Source: Luidia sarsii
Taxonomy: Eukaryota; Echinodermata; Asteroidea; Paxillosida; Luidiidae
NCBI GenBank assembly: GCA_949987565.1
Contig: OX465103.1
Location: 17,431,280 to 17,495,279 of the forward strand
Reading direction: 5' to 3'
DNA: 64,000 nt
Shown: piece after piece, positions 45,783-57,489 of the stretch
How the letters are laid out: each line of letters opens with the position of its first letter
How positions within the stretch are numbered: the first letter of the stretch is position 1
Program-made: the position numbers and the translations under genes
The notes under the pieces: model-generated
The model's database searches: none
What the model saw: only the letters and a program-made list of their open reading frames with translations
Told to the model about the DNA's origin: nothing

Positions 45783-46101
45783 AGTTTTTGTATTGCCTTC
45801 ATGTGCATGTATATTTCAAGTTAGAAACCTGTGGTGAGAATATGACTGAGTACATGTACATTATGTACATGTACGTTGTGTTAAGCCAGTGGTCTCTTGT
45901 TTACATGGAAATCCCAGTCTAGTCAAACTGTTTTTGCCAAATTGTATATGTAAACAAGAAAATCCCAGTCAGCATCCCTTTCCTTTGTTTAATTAATTGA
46001 AAGTGAGGAAAATGTTGTGGCAGTACTTCCCTAAAAAAAAATATATTTTTACTTTCCTGCTGCAAGAAATGCTTATATTATGTACCTGTACATGTACAGT
46101 A

Positions 46102-46222
46102 GCTTTGCCTTTGAGAAAGGTCCTGCTAGGATTGAAAAGTCAGGCCCACTAAATTTTGAAATTTGCATTTTGGTAATTTTAGTCAGTAGGCAGTTTGCAA
46201 CATTTTTGTATATCACTCCAAT
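46102..46222 (+). mobile_element. fold-back element, copy 6 (half)
   Basis: GCCTTTGAGAAAGGTCC, CTGCTAGGATTGAAAAGTC, TTTTAGTCAGTAGGCAG and TTTGCAACATTTTTG in order. One arm only. A small array abuts the inner end. Confidence 0.7.
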
Positions 46223-46224
46223 AT

Positions 46225-48365
46225 AAAACTTGTTTCAAAACTGGGATGGATTGCATGTTACAATCTGCCCAAAATGGTGGACCATTCTTGGAGATTTTTG
46301 ATGCAATTCAAAATGCCATGGCCCTTCACCATGTACATGTACATGTACTGTCCATGTAGTGTATTGTGTACATGTACTGTACATGTACATTGCACACTTG
46401 TACAGTCAAATGCCTACTCTCTAATCCCTGTGACATTATAATAAGTATAAAATAAGAATTTTGAGTCTGAGTCTGTATTTTGTAAAGGGCCTATACATTA
46501 TGCCCACAACCAATAGTTATTATTTATTAAAATTTCATCTTTACAATTTCAATTAAGGTAATCTGGGGGTCAGTTTCACCAAAGGTACAGTATTGATCTG
46601 AGCATCAATTTTACAGAGCTCCTACAAATTGCAGTATTTGTTCATGTATTCAGTGCACCGGTAACTGCAAGTCTGATGTCCACACCCTTGCCAATTGAGT
46701 TATGATGAATCGTACTGCTTTTCAAACTCACTGTAGACATCTGGTCAGCACATACATGTACGTACACACATGTAGCATTTGCATCAATTTTGTTTGAGGG
46801 ACTTCGCATCTACACATGTACATGTACATCTTGTTGCCATTTGATACAAAAAGCTGGCCTACAGTACATGTATGTGTACATGTATCTCACTCCCAAAGAC
46901 AGGACTGGCTGCTTGCTAAGGAAGTGCTTGTAACCAAGGAACCATTTGTTGCCAAGGATCCATGCTTTAGTGCCGGCCACTCCAGACTGATATAGAAAAT
47001 GGAGGGGCACTTATGAAACTTACATGTACATACCCATGTACATGTACATGTACACACATGTACACGTGTATATAAATCCTTGCACAGCACCAAATGTTAC
47101 CACTTCAATCAGGATGTGGTCTTTTTTGTTTCCTTTTTGATTTGGGGTCCCTAAGAGTAAGAGGCTAATGTTTGTCTGGGGTCAATCCTGTTGTGGGAAA
47201 CTTCATACATGCACTGTATTTGTACAGTACACTGTACCTTAAATGTAAATAATAGTATACCAATGTGGTAGCCATCTTGTCCCTCATGGTTTTGTGGTTT
47301 TTGCTGTTGCTTTGTTACTTTTACAATGAATGCTGATTTGTTGAGGAATACATTTTCACAAACATTGGTATAGTGGTAGGCACACAGGAAGGGTAGACAC
47401 TTCCAAATCCCATTCCCATCCTCTCAAAATAATAAGTTTGAGAAATGCCTGCCAGATGCTTTAAAGCCCTATAGATACAAAGTTGGTAAAGGTCAAAACA
47501 GCAACACTGCAAAGGTTTTAGCTCAAATGGTAATCTGAAAAAGTAAAAAATGAAAAAAAAATCGCACCATTCTGTAGTGTAAGAAATAGTTGATTACTCG
47601 CGAGTAATGAACTACATGTGTATTTGTCGATGTTTGAGTGAAGATTTCTCAAAAAGTACAGCACCCCCAGACCGTAAGATTTCAACATGAGGATTCTATC
47701 ATGACCACCTACCGTACAAACTATGTAAATTAGAAGGAAATCTGTGGACAACGATGTTTCCCAATCTTCCCAATGCTGTAGGCCCCCATTGGGCCTTTGA
47801 AAATTAAAGCCATTAAAAAAAAAACAAATGCATCCTCTGATCCTGCTCCAATTATCTGGGGTGCATTTTGGCAGTCTGAGATGGAGAAAGCACTTGCCTG
47901 CATTTTGACACCTGATAATGGCTCATTGGTTGAAGTCACTTGAAATTGTGTGAATAGGTCAAGAAATCACGCTGTCTTAAGTTGACTTCTCTTTGGGACC
48001 ATAAAACTGTCGCCTGCACCCTGGCCCCAGCCCTCAACTCCCTCCCTGGGCCCCTCAGCCGCCCTCCACCCCCTCCTTCTTGTCCCGTTGCCGAAAGATT
48101 TATGCTCCTTTTCCCTCAGGTGTGAATATTCAGCATCTTCCAGGAGTCCAGCAGTGGCTGCACAATCTCACTCTCTGAGCTGTGCATTTGGCTCATTATT
48201 TCCACACTCCCCCCCCCCCCCAATTTGTCCCTGTGGAAAATGCACAGTTGGGGAGAAAAAAAGCAGGTGACATCCAATTGATTAAACATGGCTGACTCAG
48301 TGAAATATTAAGCAGTGTTCTGGAAAGATACATTTAGGGTATGCCTTTCCAAACTCTCACTTTGT
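46225..48365. other. AT-rich mostly unique sequence
   Basis: Short arrays at 46331-46392, 46751-46772, 46811-46885 and 47020-47072. From 47090 to 48365 there is no array. It holds an A-run at 47813-47823 and C11 at 48210-48220. No gene seen. Confidence 0.5.
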
Positions 48366-48369
48366 GTTA

Positions 48370-48745
48370 CCAATACATAGGACCTACATGTACTGTACAA
48401 TGTACATGTACACGTTCATGTACATGTACATGTACATGTACACCCACTACATGTACATTGTACACATATGTACATGTACACTGTACTTACATGTAGTGTA
48501 CATGTACAATGTACTTGATACCAGAATGGGTATGTGCATGTACGGTACAATACATGTACATGTACATGTACAATTGTACATGTACATGACATGTATACAG
48601 TGCATTGTACATGTACATGTACATGTACATGTACATGTACAGTACATGCATAGATTTCACATAACTGCCAATCCCAAAGACTTGTCATAATTCAACAAGA
48701 TAATGCTGCAAAATGCATATGTGTACATGTACATTGTACATGTGA
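48370..48745. repeat. ACATGT array cluster 13
   Basis: Dense array with CAATG, CACTG and CTG spacers and a perfect run at 48608-48640. Confidence 0.93.
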
Positions 48746-48749
48746 GATT

Positions 48750-49440
48750 ACTCACAAATGTTTCCACAATTGATTTTCAATAGTTTGATCAGCACTCTGC
48801 AAATGTGAGCAAAGCACTAGACTCAGTACTGTAGGAGTTGGGGTTGGTCAAGTGATCTTCACCCAATAAGGATCTCCTGTGTCAATGGTGCTTTCAGTGG
48901 TAACAGACTCTTAGACTCCCAACAGATGAATGTGTGTGTTGTTCTGGAGGACTACCGTAGTTAATAGATTCCCTCACCCCAGGATGCCAATTTTTCATTT
49001 GGACAGCCTGTGGGTTCTCAGCTGCATCGCACCATCCCAGCAAACCATTAAAAAGATCTGCAACTCTGCACAGCATCTGGCTTGAAGTAATGGTATTCTC
49101 CCTCTCCCCCATACCAACAAAAATTCCATCCCACACCCCTCTCCTCTCCCCTCCCTCCCCCCCCCCAAAAAAACCCTCCATCAATTATTCCCAGTGTAAC
49201 AACTTGTCCAGGGCAGTCCCTGCTGAGTGGCTCATTGGTGAGTGTTTACTCTACTGTCTGGCTAGGTGTTAACTTGAGGGGAGGGAAAGGGCCTGCCCAG
49301 TCAGCCTCTAGGGGTGCCAGACCCCACAGAGGAAAGTCACCCACACATGACCCACCCCTCAGGCCAGGGTACAAAAGACTGAAGTCATTCCCACTTCTTC
49401 CTCCGTGGTCATTCCATGGTCATTTGGACTCTTGACTCTC
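48750..49440. other. unique sequence, no gene seen
   Basis: Contains a C-rich stretch at 49138-49170. No arrays, no recognisable gene. Confidence 0.5.
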
Positions 49441-49445
49441 TCCAG

Positions 49446-49912
49446 AGCCGCGTCCGCACTGGACTTAAAATGGGTAAACTAAATGAGCAAATGGGTAAAT
49501 TGACCATTTTAAGTCAAGTGCGGACAGCCCAGGAAGTTTTCCTCCCAGGTAACTTACCCGACTCCAGTGGGTAGTTTAACCAACCAACTTCTGCCCGCTT
49601 AAATTGACCAGGTCAATTTAACCGAGTCGATAAGTCCAATCCGGACACGACGTCTCGGTAAACGACTCGGTAAAAAACCACATCCGGTGCCCTGCACGTT
49701 ACGTTTCTGTATGCAAGACTCGTGCGGGCGCAGGGTAACAACGTGTTTGTGTACCTAGAGTACATGTACATGTACATGAGTCGGTTAGTTTTGCCGATCG
49801 TCTTGGTTAGTTTACCCGAGTCGAAAAGTCCAAGTGCGGACGCTGGGAAGATTTACCCATTGGAATGTTACCCATGGGCTCGGTAAAAAATAAGTCCAGT
49901 GCGGACACGGCT
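49446..49912. mobile_element. terminal-inverted-repeat element with nested hairpin
   Basis: The left end AGCCGCGTCCGCACTGGACT mirrors the right end, which read inward is AGCCGTGTCCGCACTGGACT. The first 80 bases form their own hairpin: GTCCGCACTGGACTTAAAAT (49452-49471) is inverted at 49504-49525. A further end-like GTGCGGAC stands at 49836. The body repeats GGTAAAC, GGTTAG and CGAGTCG motifs and carries one ACATGT tract (49760-49779). No open frame, so it is non-autonomous. No clear target duplication. Confidence 0.65.
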
Positions 49913-49914
49913 TA

Positions 49915-50855
49915 GGAGTCTAGCTAGCATCCACAGTGGCCCAACCCTCCTTCCCTTGGGCCTGTGCAACTTGATCATTGTTGGTTGTCTAGAGGGGGCA
50001 ATGGATCAGTCTAAAAAGCCCCAATGGGACAACTGCCCATTTCCGAAATCCCTGGCAAGTGTCTGTGAGCCAGAAAGGTGTTGCACTTACACCTAGTTAC
50101 AAGTCTCACAAGATTGACAACAAGGTCACCTAAAAGTTGCTGACAGATGTACACATGTAGCTGCAGCAATTTATAACTTCCAACTGTATCATTCTGTGCC
50201 GGGCTTAACACTGTTCACTATAAAGCTGGATTATTCAGCGCTTCAAGTCCAAGACACTGAGGGTTTGCCCAGCACACATGGGCTCAAATCTAGTGCCTTT
50301 TGAGACCTAGTCCAATAGGTTGAATACATGTAGGTCTCCACAGGGAAAGTGTAAAGGCATATACAATGTACATTGTGTAGCTCTCCACAAGGTTTTCACA
50401 AAACTGGTATTTGGAAATACATGTAACTAAAAAACGGGAAATTTGGGATAAGTACTATAAACACGGTTGTATAGGCCTAGTGCACAAGAACAAAGCAATG
50501 TCTCCACAAGGATGCAATTTAAGTACACTGTACATGTACAGTGTAGGTATGGGTCTACATTGTACACGTGTATGATCATTATAGCACTGTATGCTAAGTG
50601 TTTTGCTCTGTCACTGTCAGGGGTTCTGCTACTCCTGCTCTCTGGTGTAGATGTTTGAATCACGCAAGCTCTTGACCATCAAGCTGGTTGAGTGATTTGA
50701 ATCTGTAAAGCAACGGGTACTGCAAGTGCAATTGTATCACAGATTAAGAAACTTGTAAAGTTGTATTGAAAAAAAACCTAACACTGGCATTAATGAAGCA
50801 TGGCTTTGAAAAAAATTAACTGTTTTGGCTCAACAGGTATGGATCATAGCAAGAC
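49915..50855. other. unique sequence, no gene seen
   Basis: Short array at 50525-50545 and isolated units. A small Cys-containing frame (49998-50096) has no support. Confidence 0.5.
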
Positions 50856-50859
50856 CTTG

Positions 50860-51560
50860 AAGGTACCATGTACATGTACATGTACATGTACATGTACAGT
50901 TACATGTACAGTGTACAGGTACAATACATGTTGTAGCCGCCACCCCCCCCCCCCTCCTTTAAATAACCCTTGACCGTGCGATCTTGGAATTTTGGTTAGA
51001 AGTCAATGAGGGAAAGGACAGGGGAGGGGGGGGAACAGAGGAAGTGGTCATGCCATGTACAAGTGCAAGGAAGTCATCAAATAACTGCATGTCCTGGCAG
51101 TGTGTGGGTCCGGGTGTGTGTGCTTGGTGCATCACTTCCCTTCCCCAACTGGAGGCCAGTACATCATACAGTACATGTACTGTACATTGTAGTTAGCAGT
51201 GGAGCGCAGCGCTCAAACATTATTTCACAGCAATGTACGTTGTACAGTACATCCAGCTTGACCTGTTAGGCTGTATTGTCCCATTCAGATGATAAAGCCT
51301 TGTGAAAGAAGCAAGTACCGGGGTACATGTACATGTACATGTACATCGTACTTCACCATCTGTATGTGCAGTACATGTATTGTACACTGTACACTGTACA
51401 TGTGTAAAAGTACATGTACATGTACATACAGTGTAAGTACTAAGTACATGTACATGTACATGTACATGTACATGTACATGTACATGTATGCTACATTGTA
51501 CATTGTACATGTACATGTACATGTACTTTGGCTTGTCATTTTGAGAGGCTGAAACTATAC
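50860..51560. repeat. ACATGT array cluster 14
   Basis: Arrays at 50866-50930, 51165-51190 and 51320-51530, including one of the longest perfect runs (51443-51488). A C-run lies at 50943-50954 and a G-run at 51024. Confidence 0.93.
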
Positions 51561-51564
51561 ATGT

Positions 51565-52450
51565 ACATTGTAGCATTGCATTCCTATGCCCTTAAAAGCA
51601 TAAAAGGCCAGCCATTACCAAGAGTCATTAAAATGGATGTGCATGTATCCATTTTGTTTGTTTTGTTTGGGTCTGTTTTGGGGGTTAATCTTGGGCCAAG
51701 CTTAATGGCTTTGTTGATTTGTATTCCAGCTTGGTGTCCAGCATTGTACTATCTATCCAACCCTCTCTTTGCCACCTCTAATCACCATCGACTGAATGTC
51801 ATTTCATCAGGAGATTTCAAGATACCAATTGTCAGTGTGAAGTTATACATGTACATGTATGTCAAACTTTTCCTGTATCAGCTGTGAATTGAATACTTTC
51901 AGTACATTCAACAAAGGTAGACCACTTTCACAGGAACTATTCTGTATGGCCTGCTTTACATGCACGTATTGTAATTGGTAAAAAAAGTCATGCATTGAAA
52001 CTTTGCAAAACAAAACCTCAACCAAATACACACCATGTAGTATGCCAGTTCAACCTTGATTCAACCAGATACATGTTACAGTATGTCAATTTATGCATGG
52101 CCTATAAAAACTAGAAACTATAAAATGCTCTGATTTGGTTTTCAGTTTCTGGTTTTGTGCCTTGACTTCCTGATTGTTTTTCCCGAGCCTATCAGAGCTT
52201 CCGCAGTGACCCATATGACCCGGGGCTGAGCTGCCTCCCAGCGCCAACTACCAGTGATGATTGGCACACAGGATGCGGTATGCAAAATTGATCATGCCTG
52301 ACTGGTACCCCCCCCCACTCCCCCCCCCCAAGGTAATGGTTTCCTCAAGGGTCAGGCTAAACAGCATTGTTTCAAACCCCCAAACTCCACTAACTACCAA
52401 CACTATGTACACGTACATGTATAATGTACATTGTGTACATGTACATGCAT
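51565..52450. other. unique sequence, no gene seen
   Basis: Short arrays at 51845-51860 and 52405-52447. C-runs at 52308-52330. No gene recognised. Confidence 0.5.
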
Positions 52451-52454
52451 CTGT

Positions 52455-53034
52455 CCAGCAAGTTATGGAGGCCCAACTGCAGTTGACGCAACACAGGAAG
52501 GAAGTGAAGAAACTCTTTCTGGCAGTTGGTTGGTTGTTGTTTTGGTGGGGCAGGTTTTGGGAGAGAGCTTGACAGATCCGCCACAGTTTCGCAGGTGATC
52601 CGCTGTGTGTGTTTTCACCTCTCCATTGCGTGCCGCAGAAAGCAGTTCTCTGTAGAGGAGAGGAGATCAGGACTCGCCCTTTGAAGGCGCACTGACGGAA
52701 CTGGGATTGAAGTCGCTGGACTGAACTGCCCAAAGTGGATACAGCCCCACCCTCCGTGGAACCAGGAACCAGTGGATCAGACCAGTTGTCTAAATCGTAT
52801 AGAGGCCCTGCCAGTATCAGATCCTCCGACCAATTTGGTGCACTGAAGGGACTCGTCTTATGCGGCTGTGGGTTCCCGAGAGGAAGCGCAGAACCGGAGT
52901 TAGCGAGTCGTTTTCTTTTGCTCTTGAGAAGTCTTGAGAAGGATGGCTGGAACCCCTCCCAGTCCCTATATTCGGCGCACAGGAGGCTTTGTCGCCGCCA
53001 ACTCACCGCAGTCTCCAAGAAGCTTAGACAAGAG
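52455..53034 (+). other. candidate first coding exon with 5' leader
   Basis: This array-free, GC-balanced segment ends in a donor GAG|GTAAAA at 53035. An ATG at 52943-52945 has A at -3 and G at +4. It follows an in-frame TGA at 52925-52927 and opens 30 codons plus a split codon: MAGTPPSPYIRRTGG, then FVAANSPQSPRSLDK. The Pro/Ser/Arg-rich start resembles the disordered N-terminus of many regulatory proteins. I cannot name the family. Without splicing the frame stops in the donor itself. An earlier ATG at 52465 opens a short upstream frame ending at 52572. Longer overlapping frames (52735-53124 plus, 52248-53018 minus) are less convincing. Confidence 0.35.
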
Positions 53035-53083
53035 GTAAAACGAGTCCCCAGCGATTCTCATTCTGTCTGCTGGCTGCTAGGAA

Positions 53084-53140
53084 CAGGAGAGGGATTGCAC
53101 AAAGCCTTATACGATGCATCGTAACTCAACTTACGATGGA
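53084..53140 (+). mobile_element. terminal fragment matching 28171-28218 inverted
   Basis: CAGGAGAGGGATTGCACAAAG, less one base, then CCTTATACGATGCATCGTAAC. It shares the ACGATGCATCGT palindrome and the flanking CACAAAGCCTTA with the element end at 28 kb. A second TTACGATGG copy lies at 53221-53229. It may be a small fold-back element of about 150 bp. Confidence 0.45.
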
Positions 53141-53312
53141 TAACCAATCGTTAGTTCTGATATACCACCATGTGGTTTCTGTGCATTGCTCGTCCTCTTG
53201 CGATTGATCGTACTGTGTAAGTTACGATGGGAAATCGACTGCTGGGTCGAAAAGCTAACAGAAGGGCGGGGGCTTTCGCTTCTAGAACGCCTTCATTTAC
53301 CTGCCCCATCCT

Positions 53313-53960
53313 TCAGTGAGACAGACATACATGTACATGTACATGTACATGTGTAACACAAGGTGATTTGTTTCTCTTTAATGCCCTGTATGCAGTGAGA
53401 CAGACATACTGTACATGTGTACCAGTCTAATGTAACACAAGGTGAATTGTTTCTCTTCAATGCCCTGTCCTCAGTGAGACAGACATGTACATGTCTAATG
53501 TACATGTACATGTCTAATGTACTTGTGTAACACAAGGTGATTTGTTTCTCTTCAATGCCCTGTCCGCAGTGAGACAGACATACTGTACATGTACATGTGT
53601 ACCAGTCTAATGTAACACAAGGTGAATTGTTTCTCTTCAATGCCCTGTCCTCAGTGAGACAGACATGTACATGTCTAATGTACATGTACATGTCTAATGT
53701 ACTTGTGTAACACAAGGTGATTTGTTTCTCTTCAATGCCCTGTCCGCAGTGAGACAGACATACTGTACATGTACATGTGTACCAGTCTAATGTAACACAA
53801 GGTGAATTGTTTCTCTTCAATGCTCTGTCCTTGGTGAGACAGACATACCAGTCTAATGTAACACAAAGTGATGTGTTTCTCTTCAATGCCCTATCCTCGG
53901 TGAGACAGACACACCGGTACCAGTCTACAGTAGAGAAGGTGATGTGTTTCTCTTTTCCCT
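53313..53960. repeat. tandem array with 180-bp higher-order repeat
   Basis: Eight units of about 65-95 bases, each CAGTGAGACAGACATAC, a variable array, GTAACACAAGGTGATTTG and TTTCTCTTCAATGCCCTGTC. Two alternating unit types make a 180-bp dimer that is repeated without a mismatch (53461-53640 equals 53641-53820). Unit length differs because of ACATGT insertions. The unit starting near 53832 has none. Frames open along the period are artefacts. Confidence 0.93.
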
Positions 53961-54063
53961 TGTGTGCAAAGCATTAGCATCATAAAATCCAGGCATACTG
54001 TATATCGGAGAAGTTGAGAAGGGAATCGTGCTGATTCCAAAGAAGACAAGATTTAGGAATGAT

Positions 54064-54515
54064 TTCCTTCTGTTTGTCTGTCTCTCTCTCCCTCTCTCTC
54101 TCACCCCTCTCTCTCCCCTCTATCTTTCTTTCTCTCCCTCCCTCTCACTCTCTCTCTCTTTCTCTCTCTACATGTATGTGTCTCTCTGTCTCTCCCTCTC
54201 TCGCCCCTCTCTCTCCCCTCTATCTTTCTTTCTCTCCCTCCCTCTCACTCTCTCTCTCTCTTTCTCTCTCTACATGGATGTCTCTCTCTGTCTCTCCCTC
54301 TCTCCATCTCTCGCTCTCTCCATCTCTAGCTCTCTCTCTCCCTCTCCCCCCTCTCTCTCTCTCTCCCTCTCTCTCCCTCTCCCTCTCCCCCCCCCCTCTC
54401 TCCCTCTCCCCCTCTCTCCCCCTCTCTCGCCCTTCTCTCTCCTTCCCTCTCCCTCCCACAGCTCTCTTTCTTTCTCCCTCCCCCTCTCTCTTTCTCTCTC
54501 TGAGAGATGGAGAGA
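54064..54515. repeat. CT-rich block with a 100-bp duplication
   Basis: Pyrimidine-only low complexity. The segment starting at 54102 (CCCCTCTCTCTCCCCTCTAT) recurs at 54202 with 1-3 differences. The rest is irregular (CT)n and C-runs. Confidence 0.9.
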
Positions 54516-54519
54516 GAGC

Positions 54520-54990
54520 TTTTGCAGCATTTATTTAGAGTATCAATTATCCCTGTACGATCTTGTCTCTTTTGCTCTGGAGGGAGGAGTTGGAGTTACA
54601 TGTAACTGTCTCCATGATGCAGCATTGATAGATAAGACCACACTCTGGAGAGATAGTTACCTGTCATGCTGATCAATGATGGATGATAGTGTACATGTAG
54701 CTGAGCTGCCCTGCCCCAACCCCAGGCAGAGTGCAAGCTCCCTAATGATGTATACAAGGGGATTTTTTGTTTTGTTTATGGTATGCAATTTTTATATATT
54801 TTTTATTGGGGGGGGGAGGACTGTGAATCAATTTAAAAGCTTGCCAAAAGTGGTATGGGGAAAGGGGTATTCATGCTGTGTTGCTGTGTTCATTTTGGCC
54901 ACATTGAAATCTACTACATGTACCTACCGGTATATACGAACATCTGTCCACACATGCATGCATCAACAACATTCATGAGCTTATTTCTGA
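54520..54990. other. unique sequence, no gene seen
   Basis: AT-rich with a G9 run at 54809-54817 and isolated array units. Confidence 0.5.
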
Positions 54991-54997
54991 TATAGTG

Positions 54998-56480
54998 CAC
55001 ATGTACATGTACACATGTACATGTACATATCCCGCATTCCAAGCCTACAAAAAACAAACTTATTTTTTGTTCTACATGTACTTCATTGGCATCAATACAT
55101 ATGATAAGTATACATATACATGTACATGGACATATACAATCAGTTTGGAGTTAATCATTGAAGGAGAGTTGGCAGATAGTGTTATCACAAGGAAAAATGA
55201 CATTCTCTCACCGGCATTGTTTGGTTATCAAAGCTCTGTGTCCTATTGATGAGCAGTGTACACGTACACGTGTAGTCCTACATTTGTGTAGCATTAAGAT
55301 GATTCTTGGCTATAGTTCTCCACCATAATATAACCCCTTCCCCCCAAAAAAAAGAAAGAAAAAAAAAGAGTGTTTAATTATTTTGTTTCAAGTGGAATCA
55401 TGGTGCTGTACCACGGTGTTGGACTTTGTGATGCTGTGAGGTATTTTTTGTCTGCCGCCCTTCGAAAGTAAACAATATTAGCTTGCCGCTTGTCTGTCTG
55501 TCCCGTCGTCGTCTGGATATTGCAAACTGTGCTGAGATGACAGCGTGCATCATCAGTATGCTGTGGGCAGGCTTGCGGTTGTTCGACTAGGTTTTACTTC
55601 GTTGTACGTGTACATGAAAGCGTGCGTTCCTAGGCAGTAACCAGTATGGCTGGTACATGTAACCGCATGTACATGTAAGTATTTGTGTATGTGGGTAATT
55701 CTATAATGAGGAGTCCAACTTGTGACATTTTGGTGTCCCCGCTTACATATATGAAACCATTCAGCTTTCCTACTGTACTCGTAATATTGTAACAACTAAA
55801 TGAAACATTCTGTCAATTAAACAGTACATGTACATGTACATATGTATATTATACAATGTACTTTTCATGTACATGTACAGTGTATAACGTACATGTACCG
55901 TACTATTCAATCTATAAAGGGGTTCCTTGCGTTGTTATAAATATAATAATTATTACGTGCAGGAAAGCTGCACACGTACATGTAGTACAACGTACTGTAC
56001 ACTGTACATGTACAGGTGTACATGTACATGTACACAATGTAGGTTCATTAGAGACCGAGCTTGTTCCATGGCTGTGGGATTCATTACCGGTACAGTAACT
56101 CTTGAGCACTCGCCACTCGGTCACTTCAACCATCTCTTTGCCATTTCCTTGTTTGCAGGCAATTTAATATTGCTTAGTACATACATATTTACATGTACAT
56201 GTACAGGTATGTACCGGTACATGTACATAAACATGAACATCCAATTGTTTCTGCCCAATTACATGTATTAACAGGTACAGTACGTGTACATGTACCGGGT
56301 ACGTGTACAGTGTACAAACTGTACATGTACATGTGTACATTCAGTGTGTAGTACTGTACATGTACATATACTGTACGGTATATGTAATATAGAATTTCAC
56401 TTTTTTCCAAAACTGGTGTAGAGACATGCATGCATGGTGCACATGTAAATGTACGGTACATGTTGCTGATTGTGAACAGG
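54998..56480. repeat. ACATGT array cluster 15 with unique DNA
   Basis: Arrays at 54998-55028, 55115-55130, 55820-55905, 55975-56035, 56190-56230, 56275-56385. Unique AT-rich DNA lies at 55290-55800, including an A/G run at 55345-55370. Confidence 0.88.
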
Positions 56481-56579
56481 TCAAATAGAATGTGCTGTTT
56501 AAACACTAACATGGACAATATATAACAATGTCATACATTTTACCTCTTGTCAAAACCAAAAACAGAAATTTGAGAAATC

Positions 56580-56910
56580 TTCTGATATAGGCATGTACAT
56601 GTACATTGTAGCTTGACATAATTGGAAATGAATTGTAGTTGTTGGCCTTGCTAGGCCATTAGTACATGTACTGTATGTACATGTATATTGCATTTCAGAT
56701 GTTACCAATATGATTTGTGCTTGGCAGACAAAAGCAAACCTTACCTGGCTTGCAAAAACAAACAGCAGTCTGGTCTCCCACACAGAGACATGATTAGTGA
56801 TGCAGACAGGCAACCTTTTACCTGTCATCTCTCCACATACATGTACATGTACATGTACATGTACCATACGGTATGTATAGTACAATGTACATGTACATGT
56901 ACATATATAA
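56580..56910. repeat. ACATGT arrays around a unique segment
   Basis: Tracts at 56592-56608, 56660-56690 and 56838-56910. The unique piece 56699-56836 has an acceptor-like TTGCATTTCAG and one open frame (CYQYDLCLADKSKPYLAC...), but no donor other than inside the array. Probably chance. Confidence 0.85.
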
Positions 56911-57074
56911 TGTAAACAGAGAGCATTGTTACATGCGTGGCTTTGGCCAGCCTACCACTTGAGGCCTCTGTTTAAACCATGCGAACTGTCAGTCATGAAG
57001 GAGAAGATAGCAATTTGTTATCCAGTGCCTAGATGGGACTCGTGATTCAATTACGTGTCAGGAAATACCTGGGT

Positions 57075-57480
57075 GGCAGAAATACTGTAGAGATAAAGAG
57101 AGACAGGACGAGAGAGAGAAAGAGAGACAGAGAGACAGTTAGAAAGAGATGAGAGAGATAGAGAGAGATATACGTATTCGTAGAGAAACAGAAACAGAGA
57201 TAGTGAGAGAGACAGGGATACATGTACATGTAGAATGATAGCGATTGAGGGAAAGACAGAGAGAGTACATTTACATGTACTGTACATGTAGAGAGACGGA
57301 GATAGACACAGAGAAAGAGAGACCAAGGCAGCGAGAGTCTTGGAGAGACAGACTGAGAGTGTGAGAGAAAATATAAGAAACAGACAGACATACATTTGTA
57401 CATCGCAAAACAGAGGGAGACATAGAGAGGGACAGAGAGAGAAAGACACACTAAAAGACTGACAGAGAGATTCTCCCTCC
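57075..57480. repeat. GA-rich low-complexity block
   Basis: Purine-rich AGAGAGACAGAGAGA-type sequence. Its complement resembles the CT minisatellite at 4.6-6.0 kb. One TACATGTACATGTA (57219) and one TTACATGTACTGTACATGTA (57272) lie inside. Confidence 0.88.
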
Positions 57481-57489
57481 CCCTCCCCA

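Noticed and set aside
52248..53018. 256-codon minus-strand frame
   Set aside because: It has no ATG at its 5' end, reads through an array and a C-run, and overlaps a better plus-strand exon candidate.
53293..53886. 197-codon minus-strand frame
   Set aside because: Follows the 80-95-bp tandem units; the repeat period and recent 180-bp duplication explain it.
56699..56836. Cys-containing open segment after TTGCATTTCAG
   Set aside because: The only possible donor lies within an ACATGT array; both flanks are repeats.
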